From positions 1 through 49,845 of the forward strand of contig NZ_AZHT01000181.1 of the NCBI RefSeq assembly GCF_000599605.1: a stretch of DNA of 49,845 nt. Direction: 5' to 3'. The position numbers were made by a program, and so were the translations under genes. The notes beneath the pieces are model-generated. The model was not told the DNA's origin, did no database searches, and was given only the letters and a program-made list of their open reading frames with translations. Of this stretch, positions 17,688-25,250 are shown in pieces. How positions within the stretch are numbered: position 1 is the first letter of the stretch; every line of letters begins with the position of its first letter. This DNA is from Prevotella sp. HJM029. GTDB taxonomy: Bacteria > Bacteroidota > Bacteroidia > Bacteroidales > Bacteroidaceae.

Positions 17688-19112
17688 CTATTTTGCACCT
17701 GCTATCGAAAGCAACTGCTTCGCATAGCTGTCTTCTGGATCTAAAGCGAGGATATTCCGAGCATACTTAACAGCTTCGGGCATCACCTTTTTCACATAAT
17801 AGTAATAAGAGATTTGCTTATTACACTCTATCATATACGATTTTTCTCCATCGCTTTGTTCAAGCAGTTCCAAGGCCTTTGTGTAGTAAGGCTTCGATAA
17901 ACCACGTGTATATTTAGGATCCATCAAGGCATTAGCCTTTGCTCTCCAATAATAACCAATGTAACTATCTGGACGCAAGCGAGCCACTTCTGCAAAGGCT
18001 AAATCAGCTTGCTGCAAAGCTTCTGTCTTTTCTGTTTCACTCAAATTATCTGACTTATCGCCAGTCGCCTTACGGAAATACATCATACCTAAATTATACA
18101 TATCGGTAGTACGATCGTAATCCTCATCCTTGATACTGGCTAAATACATACGCATATATTTAATAGCGTCATCATAATCACCAATCTTATTATAGGCATC
18201 AGAGATATCTCGATCGATACCGGGTACGTTTTTGGCTTTAGCCTTTGCTAAATCAAATTTCCCAATGGCCTCTTGTGTACGTCCTAATCCATTGAGTGCG
18301 TAACCATAATAAAGATAGTCTGAATAACGAATTTTCGCCGTGTCGGTCACATTGTCCAACAAGGCTTGTGCACTCTTAAGTGCCTCTTCATAATTCTCTT
18401 TATCAGTGTAGCAATACATCATCAAACGCATAAAGTCAGTATTCTGCGGGAAACGCTCATGACCTTTTGTGGCTACTTGTAAAGTTTTCGTATAATCACC
18501 TGACAGCAAAACAGCTTGCGCATAGTGCGTAAGCTCATCTTCAGACATATTTTCTACAGGGGTTTTCTCATATTGCGCCACCGCTGCCTGGTAATCGCTC
18601 GAACTATAATAGAGTTCTGCTATCTTTTCACTTACTGGCAAATCAGGACGAACGGCCTGTAAATACTTTAATTTTGCAATTGCATCATCCAAATCCTTAC
18701 TCTTCATCAGCATGGCATAGTTATAATAGCCTTCAGGATCATGACGATCGAAGTACATGGCGCGCTTATAATAATACAAAGCAGAGTCGACATCGCGCTT
18801 TTCCACCGCGATATCACCACCTAAATTAAGTGCCTTCGTACTTATCTTATGGCAGTGTTGCGCCATCCAGAAATACTTCTCGGCCTCTTCTATTTTCCCC
18901 GCCTGCAAATAAGCTTGACCTATATTTGCAATCATGTCGGTATTGTTCTTATCGGACTTTAAGGCTTTTTTCACTTTAGCCTCGGCAAGTTTTTCACTCA
19001 ATTTTATGAGACTCACCATGTCCTCAACCTTACCATTTTGCATCACATTCTGGGCAGAAACGGGCATAAAACCCACCAGAAATAACAATAAAATTTGCTT
19101 TATCCTACACAT
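17688..19112 (-). CDS. TPR-repeat periplasmic protein, first gene of the envelope operon
   Basis: This 474-residue protein has a short signal peptide (MCRIKQILLLFLVGFMPVSA). Nearly all the rest is tetratricopeptide repeats, for example ANIGQAYLQAGKIEEAEKYF, ALYYYKRAMYFDRHDPEGYY and DISDAYNKIGDYDDAIKYM. It ends with NILALDPEDSYAKQLLSIAG. TPR proteins act as protein-binding scaffolds, and the signal peptide places this one in the periplasm or on the inner face of the outer membrane. It leads a five-gene operon with gaps of 12-25 bases, followed by two DUF3575-type barrels, an OmpA-like protein and the giant barrel. A -7 promoter box lies at 19186-19193. Confidence 0.8.
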   Translation of the reverse strand: MCRIKQILLLFLVGFMPVSAQNVMQNGKVEDMVSLIKLSEKLAEAKVKKALKSDKNNTDMIANIGQAYLQAGKIEEAEKYFWMAQHCHKISTKALNLGGDIAVEKRDVDSALYYYKRAMYFDRHDPEGYYNYAMLMKSKDLDDAIAKLKYLQAVRPDLPVSEKIAELYYSSSDYQAAVAQYEKTPVENMSEDELTHYAQAVLLSGDYTKTLQVATKGHERFPQNTDFMRLMMYCYTDKENYEEALKSAQALLDNVTDTAKIRYSDYLYYGYALNGLGRTQEAIGKFDLAKAKAKNVPGIDRDISDAYNKIGDYDDAIKYMRMYLASIKDEDYDRTTDMYNLGMMYFRKATGDKSDNLSETEKTEALQQADLAFAEVARLRPDSYIGYYWRAKANALMDPKYTRGLSKPYYTKALELLEQSDGEKSYMIECNKQISYYYYVKKVMPEAVKYARNILALDPEDSYAKQLLSIAGAK

Positions 19113-19185
19113 ATATATCTACTATCAATCACTGACAACCCTAAACAAAAACGATTTAGAGAGGCTCAGTTATAATAATCGTTTG

Positions 19186-19193
19186 CAAAATTA
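19186..19193 (-). promoter_or_regulatory. -7 promoter element of the envelope operon
   Basis: TAATTTTG on the minus strand fits TAnnTTTG and would start transcription near 19179, about 67 bases before the ATG at 19112. I find no TTTG at the usual 19-21 base distance upstream, so recognition may need an activator, or the -33 box is degenerate. Confidence 0.45.
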
Positions 19194-19271
19194 ATACTTT
19201 ATTTTGGAATATCGGTCATCACCTTTCATTAATATTTTTACTTCTGAAGAAAATTTATCCATATCAATTCA

Positions 19272-19345
19272 GAGACCTCCCTCTTCATCACATTTTACAC
19301 CTTATTATATATAAGGGGCATCAAACATGCGAAAAGGGAGGCCTC
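19272..19345 (-). terminator. Long two-tier hairpin after the fimbrillin gene
   Basis: The outer arms GAGACCTCCCTCTTC (19272-19286) and GAAAAGGGAGGCCTC (19331-19345) pair over 15 positions with a few G-T wobbles. Inside is a second stem, CCTTAT/ATAAGG (19300-19316). It begins 43 bases after the stop codon at 19388. A strong T run does not follow directly, so it may stabilise the 3' end or terminate inefficiently. Confidence 0.5.
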
Positions 19346-19387
19346 CTATCCTATCCACTATAGATCTACTTTTTATTTTGACATGCT

Positions 19388-21208
19388 TTATTCTTTTATC
19401 GGCATAATCGCGCAAGCCCAGAACGGCATTAATCCCGTAGGTTCATCCCCCACTCCAAAACCATAGTTGGAGAACGATTGTGATTGCGAGTCGACATTCG
19501 AGACCATAGCGATCGTTCCTAAGAATCCTTTAAACGAAGATCCAATACCTGGAGAAACCGACTCTGTCCAGTTTTTGTCTACCGACCAATAATACCCCAT
19601 CGGCCAGCCTTGTCCACTCAAATTCGTAAACGCAGCTTGTTTGCTACTCGTATTAATCTCTATCGCACCCAAACCTGGGCGGAAAGCTTTCGTACCATCG
19701 CTCTTTTGTGCTTGCCCAAGATACTGGAAATCATCATGCTTTGGCACATGAAAACCTACAGGACATGGATCATACACAGTTTTTATCACTGCTGTATAAT
19801 TTTGATTATCACTCGCTGTATTGGCAGGATTACGCCCCTTATTGACATTCCACTTATTCTTTGCTGACCAAAGGTTATAATAAGCTTGCTGATTACTTGA
19901 AGGAACCTTACACCAATCCCAATGAGCATAACCTCCCTTACTTGCAAAAGCTGCTAAAGTCATAGGTTTTTGGGCAGCCGTTTTCAAATCCATACCATCT
20001 GCCTGCACTTGCATATTCTCTGTGACAGGGAAGGGATCCTTGCGGCCTTGCTGGTAATACATCAGCTTTCCTTCGCGCTTATTATAACCATTCTGCGTAA
20101 TTGAGAATACATCAGTTTTACCACTACGCGTTTGTTTCACCTTAATCATCAAGGTACGACTACCCGTATACGAGGAGACCATCCATGTATTATCTGTATA
20201 CCCCAATGGCTCCAACATAAAACGATTGCTGTTCACATCCATAATGTCCGCAGAAGTGAACCACAAATGCCAGCTCCACAGAATATTATTGCCTTTTTTC
20301 ACAGCAACTATCGCATTACCCACAGTGAGTTTATCCTGTGCTACAGAGAAGGTTATACTACCAGGGTTGCCCCCATGAAATTGAATATTTTGCACCAACC
20401 CAGATGTACTTTCCCACAGCACCTCCGCACCAGTTACCCCTCTTATATAACCATCTAAAGGAATTGCACCAGCTCCACCTTCAAAAGTAGCAAGCATCGT
20501 ACCCTTTGCCTGAGGCGTCTGACCAGCACTCGACACAACTGTGTTTCCTGCTCCTGGACGATAAGCCTCTGTATTTTTATTATTATCTTTTATAGCATTG
20601 CCATAAACCAATGGAAAGCTATAGGTCCCAGGAGCTGAAACAATATAACAATTAGCTGTAGAACGCTTGCCTGAAGCTGTTAACGACAAATCTTTATTCG
20701 AAGCAGGCGTAGCTTGTTTCATCGCATCAATACGTTCCTGCAACTTATTAACAACATCCTTATTCAATTTAAAGGTCTTCACCTCGGCCGAAGAACCACC
20801 TTGTCCTGAATGGTCTATAATCTGCAACATAGCAGGTTTCACATTCGACCAATTTGCTTCCCCATCCAAACTATAACCATCTATCGTCCAAGGTTCTGCC
20901 TTATCACGATCATTCGAGCCATATTCTTTCAATCTGCGATAGCTTGTCACTTTGAAAGTGCGGTTCACATCACCATTTTCCACAATGGGTTGATCAACAC
21001 TCACATGAAGATCATAATCCCAATCAGTCACATCATCTTTGCCCACTTTGTAGAACTTCGTTGTCCCTTGTGCCCAAATTTTTCCTGAAAGGTTTGCTGT
21101 TATCACCTTTCCACTTTCAAAAGTAATCACCAATTGTGCACCATGAGGCAATGTCTGTGGAATCATTAAGAATGTTTGTTCACCCGAAGTGAGTACTGTT
21201 CCCACTCC
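19388..21208 (-). CDS. Fimbrillin-family protein, 3' part in the -1 frame
   Basis: This frame continues the protein begun at 22062 after a one-base shift at 21208-21214. The first residues after the shift read GVGTVLTSGEQTFLMIPQTL, the standard fimbrillin core motif, so this is not an independent gene and has no proper start of its own. About 606 residues follow. They are beta-rich, with a C-terminal block (TVYDPCPVGFHVPKHDDFQY, then GYYWSVD, then ending FWACAIMPIKE) that matches the FISUMP-type domain found at the C-terminus of many Bacteroidetes surface lipoproteins. Joined to the 5' part, the product would be about 891 residues. It is probably a surface subunit or adhesin. Confidence 0.75.
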   Translation of the reverse strand, partial: GVGTVLTSGEQTFLMIPQTLPHGAQLVITFESGKVITANLSGKIWAQGTTKFYKVGKDDVTDWDYDLHVSVDQPIVENGDVNRTFKVTSYRRLKEYGSNDRDKAEPWTIDGYSLDGEANWSNVKPAMLQIIDHSGQGGSSAEVKTFKLNKDVVNKLQERIDAMKQATPASNKDLSLTASGKRSTANCYIVSAPGTYSFPLVYGNAIKDNNKNTEAYRPGAGNTVVSSAGQTPQAKGTMLATFEGGAGAIPLDGYIRGVTGAEVLWESTSGLVQNIQFHGGNPGSITFSVAQDKLTVGNAIVAVKKGNNILWSWHLWFTSADIMDVNSNRFMLEPLGYTDNTWMVSSYTGSRTLMIKVKQTRSGKTDVFSITQNGYNKREGKLMYYQQGRKDPFPVTENMQVQADGMDLKTAAQKPMTLAAFASKGGYAHWDWCKVPSSNQQAYYNLWSAKNKWNVNKGRNPANTASDNQNYTAVIKTVYDPCPVGFHVPKHDDFQYLGQAQKSDGTKAFRPGLGAIEINTSSKQAAFTNLSGQGWPMGYYWSVDKNWTESVSPGIGSSFKGFLGTIAMVSNVDSQSQSFSNYGFGVGDEPTGLMPFWACAIMPIKE

Positions 21209-22062
21209 TTTTTTAGTAGAGATAGGATTGCTTGGTCTAAAACAGCATCTCCGCGTACTGTTCCTAATGTCCATTGGTCACTCACCAAGTCATAATCGCC
21301 CTTGGTTATAATTCCTTTAAACTCAACCTTTTTAATCTTTTGATTATAAGACAAGTCCTTTCCAACCTTAAGATTCACAGCTGTCAAGATGTGCTTAAAA
21401 CTCAGAGGAACATCATTGGCCATTGCAGCTGCTTGTGTAATGACTCCTGTCTGTGCCGCTAACAGGTCAACATGTTGCCTTGCATCTTGCGGAAGAGTAT
21501 ACGAAATTACAGGCGCTGTACTACCATGGGTTGCAGGAGTCAGCGTTACATTTGCAAGTCCCGGTGCCAAATAAGGACTGAAAGCATAAAACTTAAGACC
21601 AGAGGCACCAATATAACTCAATGGAAACGCAGTATAAGGCACGCCTAAACGATTGACCTTCCCATTATAAATCACACCGGGGCTTGTCGCTGTAGGAATA
21701 TTTGCGAACAAAGAGAAATCTTGTGTTATTGATGTTTGCAAAGCTGTTCGAGTGGCAGAGGTATTATGCTGCACAGGATTTACACCTTCTACCGTCGTTT
21801 CTTTTATATATAAGGTGGGATCATCAGCCCCTTCAATTGCAATGCGATGGAAAGCATAAGCCTTCGCTGGCGCCGTCTTCGCTAATGAAACCTCTGGCGC
21901 ATCCTGTACATCACTCAAACTAAAACGCACACCATCGCTAACTGCTTTGTGAGCATCTTCACCTTGCAGCTTATCAGAACAAGCAACAACAGCCACTGCA
22001 AATAAACATACAATGGGCCATTTCATATTCATTTTGAACTTGTTTTTCATCATCCGTTTCAT
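21166..22062 (-). CDS. Fimbrillin-family lipoprotein, 5' part
   Basis: This frame encodes 298 residues starting with a lipoprotein signal; the lipobox Cys lies in AVAVVACSDK (about residue 28). Residues of about 80-285 match an Mfa-like/fimbrillin N-domain (SLFANIP, then FPLSYIGASGLKFYAFSPY, then VPLSFKHILTAVNLKVG). The frame ends with 13 unrelated residues after Lys285, while the motif expected next is encoded in the -1 frame. The ATG at 22062 directly abuts the TAA of the 47-residue peptide gene, so the two are translationally coupled or at least co-transcribed. Unless frameshifting occurs, the product is a truncated fimbrillin N-domain. Confidence 0.75.
   Translation of the reverse strand: MKRMMKNKFKMNMKWPIVCLFAVAVVACSDKLQGEDAHKAVSDGVRFSLSDVQDAPEVSLAKTAPAKAYAFHRIAIEGADDPTLYIKETTVEGVNPVQHNTSATRTALQTSITQDFSLFANIPTATSPGVIYNGKVNRLGVPYTAFPLSYIGASGLKFYAFSPYLAPGLANVTLTPATHGSTAPVISYTLPQDARQHVDLLAAQTGVITQAAAMANDVPLSFKHILTAVNLKVGKDLSYNQKIKKVEFKGIITKGDYDLVSDQWTLGTVRGDAVLDQAILSLLKKEWEQYSLRVNKHS
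21186..21214 (-). promoter_or_regulatory. Candidate -1 frameshift site A AAA AAG in a fimbrillin gene
   Basis: The upstream frame reads CTA CTA AAA AAG GAG. The heptamer A AAA AAG (21214-21208) is the classic bacterial -1 slippery sequence known from dnaX. Slipping back one base makes the next codons GGA GTG GGA, which is exactly the frame of the 3' part. A hairpin with six core pairs (AGTGGG/CTCACT, 21206-21188, seven-base loop, extendable to eight pairs) follows almost directly, closer than the usual 5-9 base spacing. Without slippage, translation stops 13 codons later. A lost A in an A7 tract would give the same picture. Confidence 0.5.
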
Positions 22063-22206
22063 TTAATCAAATTCCAATTCTTCATCTTCGGTTGGTGTTG
22101 GCCCCACAACTTGAGGACCTCCTTTTAAATCTGAGTGTGCCAATAGCGATATCTCGCCCATCAACTTACACACTTCTACTTGAGGTTTTACGTAAGTCTT
22201 TTTCAT
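22063..22206 (-). CDS. 47-residue YVKP-type peptide coupled to a fimbrillin gene
   Basis: On the minus strand from the ATG at 22206 the frame encodes 47 residues: MKKTYVKPQVEVCKLMG, then ISLLAHSDLKGG, then an acidic end (TEDEELEFD). Its stop codon abuts the start codon of the fimbrillin gene. It resembles the 54-residue peptide at 2489-2653 in its MKKxYV(K/R)P start, SLL-x-x-Ser middle and acidic tail. That peptide is also placed just upstream of a fimbrillin-like lipoprotein gene. Conservation of both sequence plan and position argues for a real gene. There is no classical signal peptide, and the function is unknown. Confidence 0.65.
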   Translation of the reverse strand: MKKTYVKPQVEVCKLMGEISLLAHSDLKGGPQVVGPTPTEDEELEFD

Positions 22207-22276
22207 AAACTAATATCAATAACTCTTCTTTTGTAATTTTTTATCAAATAATTATTATCCTAAAAATATAAAAATA

Positions 22277-22306
22277 AACTGCTTCTTTCTTCGTTCCTTA
22301 GCAGTT
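22277..22306 (-). terminator. Terminator-like hairpin upstream of the peptide/fimbrillin unit
   Basis: On the minus strand AACTGCT pairs with AGCAGTT around a 16-base loop. A T-rich stretch (TATTTTTATATTTTT) follows, all about 70 bases before the ATG at 22206. If transcription starts further up, this could act as an attenuator. I could not identify a convincing promoter upstream of it. Confidence 0.35.
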
Positions 22307-23276
22307 GAGTTTTCTTTTTCCTATTTTTCTTATACAAAGATTCTCTTTCTTTTGCTACTTCCAAATACAAACAATTTATACACAGGGCACAATCATTACT
22401 TTCCTCATCTATTAAACTCTTATATAGCCATATAAAATAGGTATTTACATCTCATTAAATGGAGATTTGTTAACAAACTCAAAAATACGTAACAGTTAAT
22501 TCTTTATCGTTTATGTTCTAAATTTGACCAAATGGTGTTTTATTAAAAACATTCATTCAGCACATGAAAAAAACAAGATATTTTTCGGCAAAGCAAACTT
22601 ATCAACCTTCTTTATGATGTAAAATAAATTTATCATTATATCATTTCTCATTCTTATTTCCCATAAATATAAAATTCTTCTAATCCTTCACTACTTAGGA
22701 ATACCAAGCACTTACTTAGACAACCGGTTTTTTACTGATTAAGGACAACTAAAAAAAGACTATAACAGCAAACCAAAGATAACAATATACACCTAACTCT
22801 TCCAAAGAGAATTAAGGACTTGTCCAAGGAATAATTAACAAACAGAGCATCTTAAGATATCAAATCAAGATTTATCCTTTTAGTACACATTTCATTCAAC
22901 AAGTGTAAACGACGAACAATTCTATAGAGATTACATACTAATATCATGCAAATAGAACAATAATCACATCGCTATTTGCCAGCGAAAGCATAGCAATTAC
23001 CCTACAACAAAAAAAAGAGAAATCGTTAGAAAAGATTTCTTTTGTACAGATTAATAAAGAAAAAACTAAAAAAAATACAGCACTCCAGAAAGCTACTACA
23101 AGACATCTGACCACATCTTGGGACATCATGGCTATTCCTCTGCGCCACCACAATACAAAAAAAGATAGGACTCTCCTCCTTTCTACATCTACCTATTCTC
23201 CTATTTGATAACACATCACAACAAGGATGCTATCAAAATGGGGAAAAGGATTATAGAAAAAAATGAGAATCCTATC
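22307..23276. other. AT-rich stretch of about 1 kb without a recognised gene
   Basis: No frame here has a plausible start, codon pattern or recognisable product. Two overlapping minus-strand frames around 22944-23214 encode Phe- and Cys-rich sequence that looks random. I see no insertion-sequence ends, tRNA or long repeats. The stretch may hold the upstream control region of the peptide/fimbrillin unit. Confidence 0.5.
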
Positions 23277-23308
23277 TTAAAAAGACCTATATGCACATTC
23301 CATGTGCA
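23277..23308 (-). terminator. Terminator of the LolA-like gene
   Basis: On the minus strand TGCACAT pairs with ATGTGCA around a three-base loop (23292-23308), followed by TATAGGTCTTTTT. It starts only a few bases past the stop codon at 23315. Confidence 0.6.
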
Positions 23309-23314
23309 CTCTTC

Positions 23315-24028
23315 TTATTGCTTTGGACGTTCCAATTCTTGATGGTTAATGGTACTATTGATGTCTGTACGGAACACATCTAAGACGATAGAACCTTGTC
23401 GTGTGTAAGACTCAAGATGATAAGGTAGCTTTAATCCTGAAACTGTACGATAATCACCATACTTCAGAACACCTATCGGAGAAATGATACGCTTTATCAT
23501 ATAATCTTTCTTTGCGATATCAACTTGCGCCTTATTTCCTGATTTATAAACGACGTTTAAAGCATAACAGGGGACTCCATCCACATCAACAGTCCCTCCG
23601 AGACTAACGGATGCTACGTCTGAGCTGTCACCATGAACAGCATAATCATACAGCGGACCATAGAACTTTGACTGCAACAAGAGCGTTTTCTTTGCCTGTG
23701 TAGAAAGACCTTGCGTTTCAGACACAGGATAAGAACTATGGTTCCATGCCTCTTTCAATGTGGCGCAGGTTGTTAATGTCAACTCACGAGACCGCTTTCT
23801 TTGAAAATAAATTTTCCCTGGTTCATAATAGGTGTAAACCATTGTCGGTGATACCTTTTCTGGAGTAACCTGTTGCATCTTTATGGTTCTTACTTTTTCA
23901 ACGGCTGCTTTCCCACCCAAATGGCTTACATGCTCTTTACATAACTCTTCAACACTTTGTGCATGAGCGAACAGGCTCACAACAACAGCACAACACAAAC
24001 TCATACGTTTAACAAAATAACTTTGCAT
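23315..24028 (-). CDS. LolA-like secreted protein of unknown role
   Basis: This 237-residue protein has an N-terminal signal (KRMSLCCAVVVSLFAHAQ). An ATG at 24004 is an alternative start, but the chosen one includes basic residues before the hydrophobic core. The mature part begins VEELCKEHVSHLGGKAAVEKV, typical of periplasmic proteins with a LolA/LppX-like half-barrel fold. It continues with strands such as TVDVDGVPCYALNVVYKSG and GVLKYGDYRTVSGLKLPYHL; the last pattern is common in this fold. Such proteins bind lipid or lipoprotein acyl chains, but the ligand here is unknown. A -7 box lies at 24212-24219, and it has its own terminator, so it is probably monocistronic. Confidence 0.6.
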   Translation of the reverse strand: MQSYFVKRMSLCCAVVVSLFAHAQSVEELCKEHVSHLGGKAAVEKVRTIKMQQVTPEKVSPTMVYTYYEPGKIYFQRKRSRELTLTTCATLKEAWNHSSYPVSETQGLSTQAKKTLLLQSKFYGPLYDYAVHGDSSDVASVSLGGTVDVDGVPCYALNVVYKSGNKAQVDIAKKDYMIKRIISPIGVLKYGDYRTVSGLKLPYHLESYTRQGSIVLDVFRTDINSTINHQELERPKQ

Positions 24029-24211
24029 AATTCAAATGATTTAAAGCTTATTGTTTATTAACTTAACACTCTCTTTTTACATTTTATGTATGCTAATCCA
24101 TACAACCGATAAAAACTTCTTCATATGTGACGACTAATTTTAAAAATAGTTTCGACTGCATGTTACATGACGTTAGCTTCCATACATTGCAGTTTTCATG
24201 TGGCTAAGGTA

Positions 24212-24219
24212 CAAATATA
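24212..24219 (-). promoter_or_regulatory. Probable -7 element for the LolA-like gene
   Basis: TATATTTG on the minus strand fits TAnnTTTG and would start transcription near 24205, giving a leader of about 175 bases. No TTTG lies at the usual -33 distance, so this is a partial match. Confidence 0.4.
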
Positions 24220-24302
24220 TTTAGAAACGCCACCTTTTTATGATAAAAATATTTAGCGTTTTTATTCTTTATATCAAAAAAGCCCCATCACACCCTCACA
24301 TC

Positions 24303-24343
24303 AAAAAAACAAGACGAAACTTTATCTAAGCTTCGTCTTGTTT
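24303..24343 (-). terminator. Terminator overlapping the end of the ACP gene
   Basis: On the minus strand AAACAAGACGAA (within the last codons) pairs with TTCGTCTTGTTT, a perfect 12-pair stem, followed by a run of T. The stop codon lies in the loop, so the gene ends inside its own terminator. Confidence 0.8.
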
Positions 24344-24553
24344 GCTTTTCACCAAGGCTGCCAACGTTGCTACTGATTGAAAATTTTTGGGCGTAGCATC
24401 TGTTGCCATGAGTGTAATGTGATAATGCTCGGAAAGGAGCATCAAAATCGTTGTAACACCCAACGAATCAAGCTCACTAAAGAGCATATCGGCATTAACA
24501 TCTACTAAAGGCAAGGCCTCTTCTATCATGCACTTAATTTCTTCTTCCATCAT
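24326..24553 (-). CDS. Orphan acyl carrier protein-like protein
   Basis: This 75-residue acidic helical protein has the carrier-protein signature FSELDSLGVTTILMLL, in which Ser30 of the DSL motif is the expected phosphopantetheine attachment site. The length fits a stand-alone acyl or peptidyl carrier protein. The main fatty-acid ACP usually sits beside fabF; here no synthase, ligase or acyltransferase is adjacent. It may therefore serve a specialised lipid, a polyketide-like product or a D-alanine-type ligation. The start could be either of two adjacent Met codons (24553 or 24550). A -7 box at 24620-24627 and the terminator in its 3' end mark it as a single-gene transcript. Confidence 0.7.
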   Translation of the reverse strand: MMEEEIKCMIEEALPLVDVNADMLFSELDSLGVTTILMLLSEHYHITLMATDATPKNFQSVATLAALVKSKQDEA

Positions 24554-24619
24554 AATCCCCTGCTTAAAAAAAATACATTTTTATGTTCCTTCACCTTTAT
24601 ATAAAGGAGTAAAGTGCTA

Positions 24620-24627
24620 CAAAATTA
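24620..24627 (-). promoter_or_regulatory. Probable -7 element for the ACP gene
   Basis: TAATTTTG on the minus strand fits TAnnTTTG, about 67 bases before the start codon. No good -33 TTTG is seen at the standard distance. Confidence 0.4.
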
Positions 24628-24984
24628 GTCATTTTCCCACGTTTCTGCTCATATTATCGCATAAATTTAAAAAATCAATAGCCACACCTCTTTTTATATT
24701 TTTCGCTTCCCCACGAGTTTACAACAAACGCAAGATAAGATACCCCTTACCAACAGCATCTATATAATAATGTAGAAAAGGCAATGCCTACCTCATTAAC
24801 ACATAAAAAAAGCACTAAACAAAAATGCACAAAAGGTTATACTACAACGAAAAGAAATACTTATATTCGTTAAGAATACACAAGAAGGAGTTTTGCTAAT
24901 ACTTTTAATTTATCACATAAATATTCCATCTTAATACGTTTTCGTAATAAAAATAATGGATTTTGTGATTTTCTATATTAAATC

Positions 24985-25016
24985 TTTGGTCTTGTTTTAA
25001 AAAATATATACTTTTG
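24985..25016 (+). promoter_or_regulatory. Promoter of the SusC/SusD-peptidase operon
   Basis: TTTG at 24985-24988 lies 20 bases from TACTTTTG at 25009-25016, matching the Bacteroidetes TTTG / TAnnTTTG consensus and spacing. Transcription should start near 25023, leaving a leader of about 228 bases before the SusC ATG. The rest of the 24628-25250 gap is AT-rich and holds no gene I can support. The leader has only a weak stem (CATTG/CAATG near 25056-25074). Confidence 0.65.
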
Positions 25017-25250
25017 CAAAAGGATATAATTAAAAAATAAATTAATTCCATAGACATTGAGAATACAGCAATGTATATCGACAGCTTAAAAAGAGTCGCT
25101 CGAAATCCAATGTTAGAAAAAGAAAATATGCTAAACTAATGCGCGCGGAAACTTGGAAGAGTTGCTATCATTTCAATCAGCACTTATCCAGTGGCCGAGC
25201 GTACATCATTTTATTTTTACTCATCATTTTATTAAAGAGAGAAAATTTTT

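Noticed and set aside
19388-21274. Independent gene starting at the Met codon at 21274
   Set aside because: Its first residues (before the Lys-Lys) are the out-of-frame reading of the fimbrillin N-domain; the real content begins at the frameshift site.
22944-23214. Two overlapping minus-strand frames with a hydrophobic, Cys-rich product, perhaps a small toxin
   Set aside because: No promoter, no family pattern, and composition as expected from AT-rich random sequence; kept only as part of the gene-poor stretch.
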